Source: Pseudomonadota bacterium
GTDB lineage: Bacteria; Desulfobacterota; Desulfobulbia; Desulfobulbales; Desulfocapsaceae
Direction of reading: 5' to 3'
Assembly (NCBI GenBank): GCA_023412495.1
Contig: JAEYNP010000042.1
Coordinates: forward strand, 1 to 64,000
Length of the DNA stretch: 64,000 nucleotides
Shown: in pieces, positions 15,923-25,323 of the stretch
Position numbering within the stretch: position 1 is the first letter of the stretch
How the letters are laid out: the number at the start of each line of letters is the position of its first letter
Position numbers and translations under genes: made by a program
Notes under the pieces: generated by a model
Database searches by the model: none
Told to the model about the DNA's origin: nothing
The model's input: only the letters and a program-made list of their open reading frames with translations

Positions 15923-17311
15923 CTATTCATACTGTTCCCGATACCGGCGAACGACCCTCAAGGCGATGAAGTTGAGGGTGAGGGTGAAGAAGAAGAGCAG
16001 CAGGCCCAGAGCGAAGGCCGCCAGCGTCTTGGGACTGTCGAACTCCTGGTCGCCGACCAGCAGGGTCACGATCTGGACTGTTACCGTTGTCAGCGCTTCC
16101 AGCGGATTGAAGGAAAGGTTGGCGGACAGGCCAGCCGCCATAACCACGATCATGGTCTCGCCGATCGCCCGGGAGACCGCAAGGAGAATGCCGCCGACAA
16201 TGCCAGGCAGTGCGGCGGGGATGATGACGTACCGGATGGTTTCGAACCGGGTGGCGCCGAGTCCCAGCGAGCCGTCACGTAGCGACTGGGGGACGGCGAA
16301 GATCACATCGTCGGACAGCGAGGAGACGAAGGGGATGATCATTATTCCCATGACGAGACCTGCTGCGAGAGCGCTCTCGGAAGAGACCGAAAGGCCGGCT
16401 GCCTGGCCGAGGTCGCGGATCATGGGGGCCACAGTCAGGGCGGCGAAGAAACCGTACACCACCGTCGGGATGCCGGCCAGGATCTCAAGGGCCGGCTTGG
16501 CCCAGGCGCGGAAACCCCTGCTGGCGTATTCGGAGAGATAGATGGCCGACAGCAGGCCGATGGGGATGGCGACAAGCATGGCAATGGTGGCGATGACGAT
16601 GGTGCCGACAAACACGGGCACGGCGCCGAAGGCCCCGGAGGATCCGGCCTGGTCGGCCCGCATTGCCGTCTGCGGACTCCATTCCATCCCGAAGACGAAC
16701 TCGGTGAAGGGGACTGCCTGGAAAAAGCGCAGGGCCTCGAAGACCACGGACAGCACGATACCCAGGGTGGTGAGGATGGCGACGCCGGAACAGAGGACGA
16801 GAATGATCCGCACGATTCCTTCGACGAGGTTGCGGGCGCGGAGATCTTTCCTGGTCATCACGAGGGACACTGTAGCGCCCGCCAGGCAGCAGAGCAGGAC
16901 AACGCCGCTGACGATATTCCTGGTCTCGTTCTGGATGGAGAGATAATGCCCTGCGGCGGCGGTGATGGCGGGATTGCCGCTACGGTTCTCGAAACCGCTC
17001 AGGGCGATGAGCTTGATTTCATTCATAACCAGCGAAAACTCGCTTGCGGACGACTGCAGGAGTTCGGGCGGGAGGTGCTGGGACACCACCGAGGAGATGA
17101 CGCTCCCTTCGAGGAATTTCCAGACGCCGAAGACGAGGAGCGCCGGGAAGGCGCAGTTCATTGCGGCGAACACGCCGTAATGGACAGGCAGGGAATGCAG
17201 GGCCCGCGCACCCACGGCAGCGGCCGCCAGCTGGCGCGCACGAAATACCCCGAGAAGATACGCTATCCCCGCGAGCAGCAGAATGCATGGGACGAGATAC
17301 GGAAATATCAT
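15923..17311 (-). CDS. pstC: Phosphate ABC transporter permease PstC (long form)
   Basis: A 462-residue permease. The ATG at 17311 (MIFPYLVPCILLL) was chosen because sequence upstream in the same frame overlaps phoU and is not family-like. N-terminal helices and a periplasmic stretch of ~150 residues precede the permease core, whose coupling loop is LRDGSLGLGATRFETIRYVI. The extra N-terminal part matches the long PstC forms that occur with DUF3333 PstA. The start is 14 bases after the phoU stop. Confidence 0.93.
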   Translation of the reverse strand: MIFPYLVPCILLLAGIAYLLGVFRARQLAAAAVGARALHSLPVHYGVFAAMNCAFPALLVFGVWKFLEGSVISSVVSQHLPPELLQSSASEFSLVMNEIKLIALSGFENRSGNPAITAAAGHYLSIQNETRNIVSGVVLLCCLAGATVSLVMTRKDLRARNLVEGIVRIILVLCSGVAILTTLGIVLSVVFEALRFFQAVPFTEFVFGMEWSPQTAMRADQAGSSGAFGAVPVFVGTIVIATIAMLVAIPIGLLSAIYLSEYASRGFRAWAKPALEILAGIPTVVYGFFAALTVAPMIRDLGQAAGLSVSSESALAAGLVMGIMIIPFVSSLSDDVIFAVPQSLRDGSLGLGATRFETIRYVIIPAALPGIVGGILLAVSRAIGETMIVVMAAGLSANLSFNPLEALTTVTVQIVTLLVGDQEFDSPKTLAAFALGLLLFFFTLTLNFIALRVVRRYREQYE

Positions 17312-17325
17312 CACGAAAAATTTCC

Positions 17326-17988
17326 CTAGTTGTTGTGACGGGTAATCGTCCCTTCGACGGAATAGATGACTTCCTCGGCGATGTTGACCGCCCGGTCGGC
17401 GATTCGCTCGAGGTGGCGAGCCAGGAGATAGGTATTGATATGGTAGCCGGGATGGTCGGGGTCTTTGGTGATCCGCGTTTTTATGTCTTCGTAGCAGCGG
17501 TTCCTGCACTTATCGACCACATCGTCGTCGAGGAAGATCGATCTAGCCAGCTTGGTGTCGTTATTGACGAGAGCATCGATGCTTTTTTTCAGCATGGCCG
17601 TGACCTTCTCGGTCATTGTGGAAAAATCGTAAGTGATCGCCGCCGGATGATTGAATTTCGAAATGTTGTCGATGCGCTTGGCGATATTTACGGCGATGTC
17701 ACCGATCCGCTCCAGCTCGTTGTTGATCTTGATCACGGAAACGAGAAAGCGCAGGTCGCGGGCGACCGGCTGATGCAGGGCGAGGATCTTCAGGCAGTCC
17801 TCCTCGATCTCGATCTCCATGTCGTCCACTTCGTAGTCCGACAGGATGAGTGCCTGGATGGCGGCACGGTCCTTGGTCTCGATCAATTTCGCCGCACGGC
17901 GGACGCGGTCCTCCACCAATGCCGACATCTTCAGCAGTTTTTTGTTGAGCTGTGAGAGTTCGTGGAGGAAAGTATAATGATGCTGCAT
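17326..17988 (-). CDS. phoU: Phosphate signalling protein PhoU
   Basis: A 220-residue helical protein with two PhoU repeats. The metal-binding acidic motifs are visible: EVDDMEIEIEEDCL in the first repeat and DDDVVDKCRNRCYEDI in the second. PhoU links PstSCAB occupancy to PhoR and keeps the regulon off when phosphate is plentiful. It is the first gene of the leftward operon, whereas in E. coli it is the last. A candidate Pho box lies ~95 bases upstream. Confidence 0.95.
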   Translation of the reverse strand: MQHHYTFLHELSQLNKKLLKMSALVEDRVRRAAKLIETKDRAAIQALILSDYEVDDMEIEIEEDCLKILALHQPVARDLRFLVSVIKINNELERIGDIAVNIAKRIDNISKFNHPAAITYDFSTMTEKVTAMLKKSIDALVNNDTKLARSIFLDDDVVDKCRNRCYEDIKTRITKDPDHPGYHINTYLLARHLERIADRAVNIAEEVIYSVEGTITRHNN

Positions 17989-18079
17989 AGATCACTATCC
18001 TGTCTGGGGTTGGAGCGTTCTTCCGGCGAGATATTCGCCAGGGTCAGGCACAAGATAGAGGTCGATTGTTCGAGGTTCG

Positions 18080-18095
18080 TTAAGTAAATATTAAG
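18080..18095. promoter_or_regulatory. Candidate Pho box between phoU and phoB
   Basis: TTAAGTAAATATTAAG contains two TTAAG units with an 11-base period, in an AT-rich island within the 313-base divergent region. The spacing fits tandem PhoB half-sites. It could serve the phoU-pst operon, phoBR, or both. The sequence itself is not close to the E. coli consensus. Confidence 0.4.
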
Positions 18096-18164
18096 AAACG
18101 ATTAGGAGCTTGGGAAGGGGTTGCCGAACCGGATAAAATGGTACAGGATATGCTCCGAATTGAA

Positions 18165-18266
18165 ATCGGTATCGCTATCGGTATCCGAGAGAAACCAGGG
18201 TTGTCGCTTTCAGTGCCTCTGCCGGATCGGTGAGGAGTTCGATCCCGATCCCGATAGCGATCCCGA
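18165..18266. repeat. Inverted-repeat element of CGGTATCG/CGATCCC units upstream of phoB
   Basis: The left arm ATCGGTATCGCTATCGGTATC (18165-18185) and the right arm at 18241-18266 (GATCCCGATCCCGATAGCG onwards) are imperfect inverted repeats built from six-base units, 55 bases apart. The element lies between the likely promoter and the phoB start, so transcripts of phoB may carry a long hairpin leader. Its layout resembles the element at 61467-61604. Confidence 0.6.
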
Positions 18267-18301
18267 AAACACAAAAAAGCAATATACCGGATGGCTAGAG
18301 C

Positions 18302-19027
18302 ATGGCAAAAATAAATATCCTGGTCGTTGAAGATGAGGCGGATATCCAGCAGCTGGTCAGCTACAACCTGATCCGGGCCGGTTTCCACGTCACCTGCGCC
18401 GATTCCGGCGAGGAAGCGCTCGAGCGGCTGCGGACCGAGGAGGTGCATTGCGTCCTGCTCGATCTGATGTTGCCGGGGATGAGCGGCATAGATGTCTGCA
18501 GGGCGATGCGAAGGGGGGAGGGGAATGCATACCGTTCCATTCCCATCATCATGCTCACCGCCAAGGGTGAGGAAGAGGATGTCGTGGCCGGCTTCGAGGG
18601 TGGCGCCGACGACTACATCACAAAACCTTTCAGTCCGAAGGTTCTCATCGCCAGAATCAAGGCGGTGGTGAAAAGGGCTCACGCGGACCGGAGCGAAAAC
18701 GACGAGTCACGCAAAACGGTCATCGTCGTGGACGGTCTTGAAATCGACAAGGGCAGGCATGAGGTGAGCATAGGCGGCCAGGAGGTCCAGCTCACCACCA
18801 CCGAGTTCAGCATCATTTCCCTGCTCGCCGGCAAGCCAGGCTGGGTCTTTACCAGGCAGCAGATCATCGATGCCGTTCGGGGCTACGATTTTCTCATCAC
18901 CCCGAGGGCGATCGATGTGCAGATCTTTGGGCTCAGGAAGAAGCTGGGCGATTACGGCAGGATGATCGAAACCGTCAGGGGCATCGGCTACCGGTACAGA
19001 TCGAGCATCGAGAATGGAGAGGGCTGA
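18302..19027 (+). CDS. phoB: Phosphate regulon response regulator PhoB
   Basis: A 241-residue OmpR/PhoB-type regulator. The receiver has acidic residues at VEDEAD, phospho-acceptor Asp54 in LLDLMLPG, and Lys in the TKPF motif. The C-terminal winged helix has TTTEFSIISLLA and the recognition region with TPRAIDVQIFGLRKKLGD. It activates the pst genes when phosphate is scarce. No clear ribosome site precedes the ATG (GCTAGAGC only), and the inverted-repeat element lies just upstream. The TGA overlaps the phoR ATG by one base, so the two are translationally coupled. Confidence 0.93.
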   Translation: MAKINILVVEDEADIQQLVSYNLIRAGFHVTCADSGEEALERLRTEEVHCVLLDLMLPGMSGIDVCRAMRRGEGNAYRSIPIIMLTAKGEEEDVVAGFEGGADDYITKPFSPKVLIARIKAVVKRAHADRSENDESRKTVIVVDGLEIDKGRHEVSIGGQEVQLTTTEFSIISLLAGKPGWVFTRQQIIDAVRGYDFLITPRAIDVQIFGLRKKLGDYGRMIETVRGIGYRYRSSIENGEG

Positions 19028-20862
19028 TGAAACCGCCAAAGCTCTTCTGGCAGATTTTTCCGGCGAGCGTCCTGACGCTTTTGGTCGCCATCGTCGCCGT
19101 CAGCTGGTACGGGGCCAAGTCTCTGCAGGAATTCCATCTTCGGGAAAAGGAGGCCGACCTTGAGGCTCGGGCCAACCTCATCGCTTTCAAGGTCAAGGAA
19201 TATCTGCGGGAGGACCGGATCCTCGGCCTGCGGGAATACTGTATCCGGGCCGGCAGGAGTTCCGGGACGCGGATCACGGTAGTGACCGCGGATGGCAGGG
19301 TCCTCGCCGATTCCGAAGAGAATCCGGAGGTGATGGACAACCATCGTCATCGTATCGAGATAGCCCAGGCTTTCACCGGTGCTGCTGGCAAATCGAGGCG
19401 GTACAGCCACACCGTCAGGGAAAACATGGTCTATGTCGCCATTCCATTGACGTTTGCCGACGTGCAGCCCGCCAGCGGGGGGCCGCAGGTAGATGCCGTC
19501 CTCAGGGCCTCGATTTCCGTTGCCTCGATGGACAAGACCATGGATCATATCAGGCTGCGCATCCTGTCCGGTTCCTTCGCAATCCTGCTGCTGGCCGGCG
19601 TGGGCAGCCTGATCGTTTCCCGCAATATCAGCAAGCCTCTCGAACAGATGACCCAGACCGCCGGGCAGTTCTCCCGGGGGGATTTCAGTGTCAGGATGCT
19701 CCCCCAGGTAAGGAAGACCGCTTCCCTCGAGGTTGTGACCCTGGCGGGGTCCATGGACCGGATGGCGGAAATCCTGGACGAGAAGATTCAGGCGATCATC
19801 ACCCAGCGCAATCAGCTGGAGGCGGTTTTTTCCAGCATGGTCGAAGCGGTCATTGCCATCGATACCGAGGAGAGGATCATCAATATCAACGATGCCGCAG
19901 CCGTGATCTTCGCGGTGGAGGGGCAGGCGGCGAAGGGCAGGATCGTCCAGCAGGTGGTCAGAAACGTGCAGCTGCAGCAGAAGATCAGCCACACCCTGGC
20001 AACCAGGGAGGCGGTGATCGACGAAATTGTCGTTCAGGACGGCGGCGGCGAACGGTTCCTGCAGACCAATGTGGTTCCCCTCAGCAACGCCGTCGGCGAA
20101 AACGTAGGTGTCCTGGTGGTGATGAACGATGTGACCAGGCTGCGACGGTTGGAAAGCATCCGCCGCGATTTTGTCGCCAACGTCTCCCACGAGCTGCGGA
20201 CTCCGATCACCTCCATCCGCGGCTATGTGGAGACCCTGCTCGACGGGACCCTCGACCAGCGGGACGATGCGATCGAATTCCTGGGAATAATCCTGAAGCA
20301 ATCCGAGCGGCTCAGCACGATCATCGACGACCTGCTGGCTCTTGCCAGAATTGAGGAGGATTCCCGCCGGGGCACCATCGTATTGCAGGAGGAGGTCCTC
20401 CTGCCGGTGATCGAGGGAGCGGTCCAGGTCTGCCGGCTGAAGGCGGATCAGTCATGCGTCGCCGTGGACGTGGAATGCCCGGAGGATATCGTCGTCAAGA
20501 TGAACCCCACTCTGCTCGAGCAGGCCGTGGTCAACCTGCTGGTCAATGCGATCACCTACAGCAAAAAAGGCGATCGGGTGACCATTCGGGCGGCTGCGGA
20601 GAAGGAAAAGGATGGGGAAGGGCATGTGCGGGTCGCTGTCCGGGATACGGGCTGCGGCATCGCCAGGGAGCATTTGCCGAGACTCTTTGAACGCTTTTAT
20701 CGGAGTGACAAGTCGAGGAGCCGCGCCCTCGGCGGCACCGGCCTGGGCCTGGCGAAAGTCAGGCACATCGCCCAGGCCCACGACGGCGGCGTGGAGGTGC
20801 AGAGCATGGTGGGCGAGGGCTCCGAATTCACCCTCATCCTCAAAGGTCGCCGGCTTACCTGA
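19027..20862 (+). CDS. phoR: Phosphate regulon sensor histidine kinase PhoR
   Basis: A 611-residue membrane kinase. TM1 (~8-28), a ~140-residue periplasmic domain, TM2 (~180-200), a HAMP linker (ISKPLEQMTQ), a PAS domain (~260-370), the H-box NVSHELRTPITSI and a HATPase domain (VNLLVNAITYS, GTGLGL) are in the expected PhoR order. The periplasmic domain is larger than in E. coli PhoR and like those of the Desulfobacterota and Firmicutes. Its coupling to phoB and divergence from phoU-pst make the assignment secure. Confidence 0.93.
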   Translation: MKPPKLFWQIFPASVLTLLVAIVAVSWYGAKSLQEFHLREKEADLEARANLIAFKVKEYLREDRILGLREYCIRAGRSSGTRITVVTADGRVLADSEENPEVMDNHRHRIEIAQAFTGAAGKSRRYSHTVRENMVYVAIPLTFADVQPASGGPQVDAVLRASISVASMDKTMDHIRLRILSGSFAILLLAGVGSLIVSRNISKPLEQMTQTAGQFSRGDFSVRMLPQVRKTASLEVVTLAGSMDRMAEILDEKIQAIITQRNQLEAVFSSMVEAVIAIDTEERIININDAAAVIFAVEGQAAKGRIVQQVVRNVQLQQKISHTLATREAVIDEIVVQDGGGERFLQTNVVPLSNAVGENVGVLVVMNDVTRLRRLESIRRDFVANVSHELRTPITSIRGYVETLLDGTLDQRDDAIEFLGIILKQSERLSTIIDDLLALARIEEDSRRGTIVLQEEVLLPVIEGAVQVCRLKADQSCVAVDVECPEDIVVKMNPTLLEQAVVNLLVNAITYSKKGDRVTIRAAAEKEKDGEGHVRVAVRDTGCGIAREHLPRLFERFYRSDKSRSRALGGTGLGLAKVRHIAQAHDGGVEVQSMVGEGSEFTLILKGRRLT

Positions 20863-20917
20863 GGAAATCATTACCACTTATTGTGGCTTGTTTGCCTGCC
20901 GCCGCTGCGAAAAGGCT

Positions 20918-20946
20918 TTGACAAATTTCCCGCCTGCTTTTATAGT
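20918..20946 (+). promoter_or_regulatory. Consensus sigma70 promoter of tRNA-Gly
   Basis: TTGACA (20918-20923) and TATAGT (20941-20946) are separated by 17 bases. Transcription would start ~7 bases before the mature tRNA 5' end at 20960. Confidence 0.85.
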
Positions 20947-20959
20947 TGTTGCGGCTTCT

Positions 20960-21034
<75 letters not shown>

Positions 21035-21044
21035 CGAATTTTCA

Positions 21045-21081
21045 GGCACTTAGCAGATATTCTGCTGAGTGCCTTTTTTTT
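21045..21081 (+). terminator. Rho-independent terminator of tRNA-Gly
   Basis: GGCACTTAGCAGA and TCTGCTGAGTGCC form a 13-base stem with one mismatch, followed by eight T residues. It begins ten bases after the tRNA. Confidence 0.9.
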
Positions 21082-21154
21082 ATCCCTTTTTCTTTACTTC
21101 CGCAAGGACCGACTGATTGCAAAAGCAAGGTTGTTTCCTTGAACGCAACAACAA

Positions 21155-21235
21155 ATGTTTACAAACATGTGGAGCATATATATCTTCTTGTAAAATGTTC
21201 AACGTCTCAATTTTTCAATATTATTTTAGACGTTG
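21155..21235 (+). promoter_or_regulatory. Palindrome and hairpin in the leader of the DUF2231 gene
   Basis: An ATGTTT-AC-AAACAT palindrome (21155-21168) is followed by a CAACGTCT/AGACGTTG stem with a 20-base AT-rich loop (21200-21207 and 21228-21235), 40 bases before the ATG. The region is much richer in A and T than its surroundings. The first could be a repressor site and the second an RNA hairpin. Neither matches a family I recognise. Confidence 0.35.
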
Positions 21236-21274
21236 CGCTGAATGCCAATCGATATTTAAAGGAGGTCTTGAATA

Positions 21275-21769
21275 ATGTATAGCAAAATTAAAATATTCGG
21301 ACACCCTGTCCATCCCATGCTGGTTCCTTTCCCGATTGCGTTCTATACGGCGACTTTGATCTGTGCCATTGTTTACGGCGCCCAGGGAGATCCATTCTGG
21401 TTCCGTGCCGCGTATGCAGCGAATGTTGCCGGTGTAATCATGGCCTTGGTCGCAGGCACTTTCGGATTCATCGATTTTCTCGGGATTCCAAGCGGTACAC
21501 ACGCAAAGAGGCATGGCTATCAGCATCTTGTTTTTAACTCCGGGGCTCTGCTGCTTTTCGCTCTCAATATTTGGCTCAATTCCGGGCAATGGGATGCCGC
21601 CGCGCCGGTCATCAGGTTCGGGATTCTTCTGCCTTTGATTGGCGTACTGTTTATGCTCGCCGCTGGATATCTGGGATGGACCCTTGTTCAGACCGATCAT
21701 GTGGGGGTCGAGACAATAACGCCTGAAGAGAGGTACGCGGAAACATCCCGAACGACCAGGCCGAGGTAG
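21275..21769 (+). CDS. DUF2231 family membrane protein
   Basis: A 164-residue protein with four TM helices. The start HPVHPMLVPFPIAFY is the hallmark of DUF2231, a family of small integral membrane proteins with conserved His residues near the first helix and a suggested but unproven haem or redox link. A strong AAAGGAGG site precedes the ATG. The last ~25 residues are soluble and polar. It stands alone between the tRNA and the convergent GspE-like gene. Confidence 0.85.
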   Translation: MYSKIKIFGHPVHPMLVPFPIAFYTATLICAIVYGAQGDPFWFRAAYAANVAGVIMALVAGTFGFIDFLGIPSGTHAKRHGYQHLVFNSGALLLFALNIWLNSGQWDAAAPVIRFGILLPLIGVLFMLAAGYLGWTLVQTDHVGVETITPEERYAETSRTTRPR

Positions 21770-21802
21770 CCGGGAAGGTGTTGCAGGAGCCGCTAAGGGT
21801 TT

Positions 21803-24037
21803 TCAGGCCTGCGGCCCCAGCACCCTGAGGACTTCGGCGACGGTTGTCAGGCCGGCGTGTACCTTGTTCCTCGCGTCTTCAATGAGAAAGCCCATCTTTT
21901 CCTGGGCCGCAGCCCTGCGGAGGTTGACGATGCTCTGTCCGGAGGTGAGCATCTCGATAAAGAGATCGTTCATGACAAGCAGCTCATGGATGGGATACCG
22001 GCCGGCATAACCGGTGTTATTGCAGCGTTGGCATCCCATTCCGCGATAGGCTTTCAATTTTGTTACACCAAACGCCGGACCCAGACGCTTCAGCAACGCC
22101 GGATCGCCTTCCTCCGGTTCACGGCAATTTGGACAGATTTTCCGGACAAGGCGCTGCGAGATTATCCCCTTCAAAGCCGAGGCAATGATATAGGGGCGCA
22201 GTTCCAGGTCTATCAGCCTGGAAACCGTCTCTATTGCTGAATTGGTATGGAGGGTGGAGAAGACCTGATGCCCGGTCAAGGCGGCGTTGAAGGCAACCTT
22301 GGCCGTCTCGGGGTCGCGTATTTCACCGACCAGAATCACGTCGGGATCCTGTCGCAGGGCGGAGCGCAGGATCGAGGCGAAATCGAGCCCGATCTTCTCC
22401 CGGACCGCGACCTGGGCAGCGCTGTCGAAATAATATTCGATGGGGTCTTCCAGGGTGATGTAGTTTTTCCCAGGTGTTACCCCATGCTGCATCAGAGAGT
22501 AGAGCGTGGTGGTCTTGCCGCTGCCGGTCGGGCCGGTGGCCAGGATAATGCCCTGGGGAACATCGATGAGGTTGTGCACCTTCTCGAGATTGGCCTTGGA
22601 AAAGCCGAGTTCGTATACGCTTTGAATGGAGGCGTTGCGATCCAGAAGTCGCAGGACCACTTTCTCACCGTTCATGGTGGGCAGGGTCGAGATACGCATG
22701 TCCACGATTTTCATCGGCGTTTTTACCGAAATCCTGCCGTCCTGGGGCTTGCGTCTCTCGGCGATATCCAGATCGGCCATGATCTTGATCCTGGAAACCA
22801 GGGAGTTGTGATACTCCAGGGGAATATGGATCTTGTCCATGAGGATGCCGTCGACACGGTAGCGCACGACCACGTTCTTGGCCTTGGGCTGAATATGGAC
22901 GTCGCTGACCTTGTTGCGGACCGCCTCGATGAGAATGGCGTTGACGAGACGGATGGCCGGCGGTTCCTCCGTACTGCGCAGCAAATCTGCCAACGGCACT
23001 CCGTCGTCCTCTTCGATGATGATCTCGATCGCATCGAATGGATCGGCAAATGTGATGACCGATTCGACATCCTTGAAGGCGACCGTGGTCGATTCCTCTC
23101 CGTATACTGCGTTGATCTTTCCCTCCAGCGCCGCCAGATCCGTGAGGACCACTTCGATCTGCAGTCCGGTTATGAACCGGAGATTGTTGAGCATTTCCTG
23201 ATCGGTCGGATCGGCGGCGGCGAGCAGCAGCTTCTTTTTGCCGTGCAGCTTCAGCGGCAGCACTTGGTGTCTAATACAGAAGGACCTGGGAATCAGCTCC
23301 GTCACCCGGGGATCGACCTGGATCTCATGGAGGGCTACTTCCTCGAGCATCAGCTCTTTTTTCAACAGCTGTTGCACTCTTTTTTCGCTGACCCAGCCCT
23401 TTTCGATAACGAGCCGCAGCATCGAGCGTTTTTCCGTGGCATGGAGCTGGTACAGCTTCTGTGCCTGCTGCTCGTCGATGAGGCCGTGCAGATTCAGAAA
23501 TACCGGGAGCTGGCTCTTGCTCACCAGCGACTTCGAAAGGGCCTCCATCTCCTTGCTCTGTCGCGCGTTGATGCTGAGGAGTTCCTTGTTCTTCTTGATG
23601 ATGTCGAATTGTTCCAGAGCCAGGGCCACCGTTACCCGGAGATCGTCGTCCTGGGCCGGCTTGAGGATGAAGCGGTACACCGCCCCTTCCTTGATTGCTC
23701 CCATTATGGCGGCGGTATCCGCATGACCGGTCAGCATGATCCGGATGGTATCCGGATAGAGTTCCCGGACCTTCTGCAGCAGTTCTGCCCCCGTCATGCC
23801 GGGCATCTTATGATCGGATATGATGAGGTGAAAGCTCTTTCTCTGCATTAAGGCGAGAGCGTCCCTGGCATTTGCAGCGGTTTCTATCTGATAATTCTCC
23901 TTGCGGAAGACACGCTTTATCGAAGCGAGGATGTTCTGCTCGTCATCGACTATCAGGATCCGGTAGGAAAATTCCTGGTTGGCAGCCTGAGGCTCAGGTT
24001 TTGCCTCTCCTGTGAAGAACGAAGTATAATCAGTCAT
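21803..24037 (-). CDS. Receiver domain fused to a GspE/PilB-type secretion or pilus ATPase
   Basis: A 744-residue fusion. Residues ~25-140 are a receiver with VDDE and phospho-acceptor Asp75 (IISDHKMPG). A linker and a GspE N-terminal domain (~175-320) follow. The ATPase domain has Walker A GPTGSGKTT, Walker B ILVGEIRDPET and the His box HTNSAIE. Near the end lies a zinc finger of two CXXC pairs (CPNC and CQRC). Such ATPases drive type II secretion or type IV pilus extension. No pilin or pilus membrane gene is nearby, so phosphorylation probably controls a motor encoded elsewhere. It is the last gene of the MglA - kinase - ATPase set, which offers the likely kinase. Confidence 0.9.
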   Translation of the reverse strand: MTDYTSFFTGEAKPEPQAANQEFSYRILIVDDEQNILASIKRVFRKENYQIETAANARDALALMQRKSFHLIISDHKMPGMTGAELLQKVRELYPDTIRIMLTGHADTAAIMGAIKEGAVYRFILKPAQDDDLRVTVALALEQFDIIKKNKELLSINARQSKEMEALSKSLVSKSQLPVFLNLHGLIDEQQAQKLYQLHATEKRSMLRLVIEKGWVSEKRVQQLLKKELMLEEVALHEIQVDPRVTELIPRSFCIRHQVLPLKLHGKKKLLLAAADPTDQEMLNNLRFITGLQIEVVLTDLAALEGKINAVYGEESTTVAFKDVESVITFADPFDAIEIIIEEDDGVPLADLLRSTEEPPAIRLVNAILIEAVRNKVSDVHIQPKAKNVVVRYRVDGILMDKIHIPLEYHNSLVSRIKIMADLDIAERRKPQDGRISVKTPMKIVDMRISTLPTMNGEKVVLRLLDRNASIQSVYELGFSKANLEKVHNLIDVPQGIILATGPTGSGKTTTLYSLMQHGVTPGKNYITLEDPIEYYFDSAAQVAVREKIGLDFASILRSALRQDPDVILVGEIRDPETAKVAFNAALTGHQVFSTLHTNSAIETVSRLIDLELRPYIIASALKGIISQRLVRKICPNCREPEEGDPALLKRLGPAFGVTKLKAYRGMGCQRCNNTGYAGRYPIHELLVMNDLFIEMLTSGQSIVNLRRAAAQEKMGFLIEDARNKVHAGLTTVAEVLRVLGPQA

Positions 24038-24094
24038 ACCTTATCTTGTCGAAGGCACCACGCTTGCCAACCTCGGCATTTCGCAAGTCCTCCA

Positions 24095-25306
24095 TCAAAC
24101 ATCCGCATCATGTGGCTCGATAGGCAGGAACACCGTAAAGACCGATCCTTTCCCCGGGTTGCTCTGCACCACGATTCTACCGTGGTGGGCCCTGATGACA
24201 TCATGGACCACACTCAGGCCCAGGCCGGTTCCCTTGCCGACCTCCTTGGTCGTAAAGAACGGATCGAAGATGCGAGGCAGATCCGCTTCCCGAATGCCCG
24301 TTCCGGTGTCGGTAATGCTCACGCAGACGAAGCCGCCCTCGACAAAGGTCTTGATCGCCACCCTGCCCGTGCCCTCGATAGCCTGCGTGCCATTCTGGAT
24401 GAGACTGTAGAAGACTTGACCCAGGTGGGCCGGGTAACAGGGAATGGCCGGCAGCTCGGAAAAATCCTGGAGGATCTCGATCCGTTCATCGATCTGGGGT
24501 TTCAGCATCTTCAATACCGCAGTCAGGCGGGCATTGATGTCGTCCAAATTCTGCTGCAGCTGATTGATGTTGGAGAAGACCTTGAGGTCGGAAATAATCG
24601 ACGAGAGCCGGGCCACGCCATCGAGACAGGAACCGATGAGAACCGGGAAATCTTCACGGATGTACTCGATATCCTCCTTCCTCCAGGAATTCAGGATTGC
24701 TTCAAGGTTTTCGGCGTCTTGGACCGCGGTAAAAAATGACTCGAGGCCTGCGAGGTAGTCTCTGGCTGCCGCGAGATTGTTCTGGATATAAGCCAGCGGC
24801 GAGTTCATTTCATGGGCGACACCCGCGGCCAACTGTCCGACCGAGGCCAGTTTTTCAGACTGGAAAACCTTGAGCTGAGCGTCTTCTATATCCTTGACCT
24901 GGGAAGCCACTTTCTCTTCAAGTTTCTTTGACAGCTCCCTGTACTGCGCCTCCGATTTCTGGAGCGCCAGGTGCTTTTCCTGCAGGGACTCGTAATCGGC
25001 ATGGACCGTCTCCAGGTGAAGGTCGGAGGCCATGCGATACCGTACGGCTTCTCTGAGTAGGAGCAGGAGGATTTCGACACATCCCCTCAGCTGCTCGGGC
25101 GTTGCCTGCCGGGAGTCTATGCAGGCTATCGGTTCCAGCTCCCACAGTACCTCGATGCGAGAGCAGTCCGACGGCTTGACGGTCCCCGGTTCGACAATCT
25201 CCACGTCGCACTTGAGGGCAAGAGACAGGCCTCGCTTGATCCGATCAAGTTGTTGTCTTGAAAGGATCTCGGATAACTGCAGCATTCTATCGAATCGACT
25301 TGCCAT
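24095..25306 (-). CDS. Soluble sensor histidine kinase next to the receiver-GspE protein
   Basis: A 403-residue kinase without membrane segments. The first ~110 residues are helical and unassigned; a coiled coil (~115-165) then leads to the H-box GVAHEMNSPLAYIQNN. The HATPase domain has the N box (SLIQNGTQAI), DTGTGI and GTGLGLS. It lies 57 bases before the receiver-ATPase gene and 17 bases after the mglA-like gene, so it probably phosphorylates Asp75 of that ATPase. This would tie a pilus or secretion motor to a GTPase polarity switch. That is inference from order only. Confidence 0.9.
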   Translation of the reverse strand: MASRFDRMLQLSEILSRQQLDRIKRGLSLALKCDVEIVEPGTVKPSDCSRIEVLWELEPIACIDSRQATPEQLRGCVEILLLLLREAVRYRMASDLHLETVHADYESLQEKHLALQKSEAQYRELSKKLEEKVASQVKDIEDAQLKVFQSEKLASVGQLAAGVAHEMNSPLAYIQNNLAAARDYLAGLESFFTAVQDAENLEAILNSWRKEDIEYIREDFPVLIGSCLDGVARLSSIISDLKVFSNINQLQQNLDDINARLTAVLKMLKPQIDERIEILQDFSELPAIPCYPAHLGQVFYSLIQNGTQAIEGTGRVAIKTFVEGGFVCVSITDTGTGIREADLPRIFDPFFTTKEVGKGTGLGLSVVHDVIRAHHGRIVVQSNPGKGSVFTVFLPIEPHDADV

Positions 25307-25323
25307 ATTGATAGTACAGAACC

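Noticed and set aside
22247..23851. A 534-codon plus-strand open frame across the receiver-GspE gene
   Set aside because: The minus-strand product has Walker, zinc-finger and receiver motifs; the plus-strand product has none and no ribosome site.
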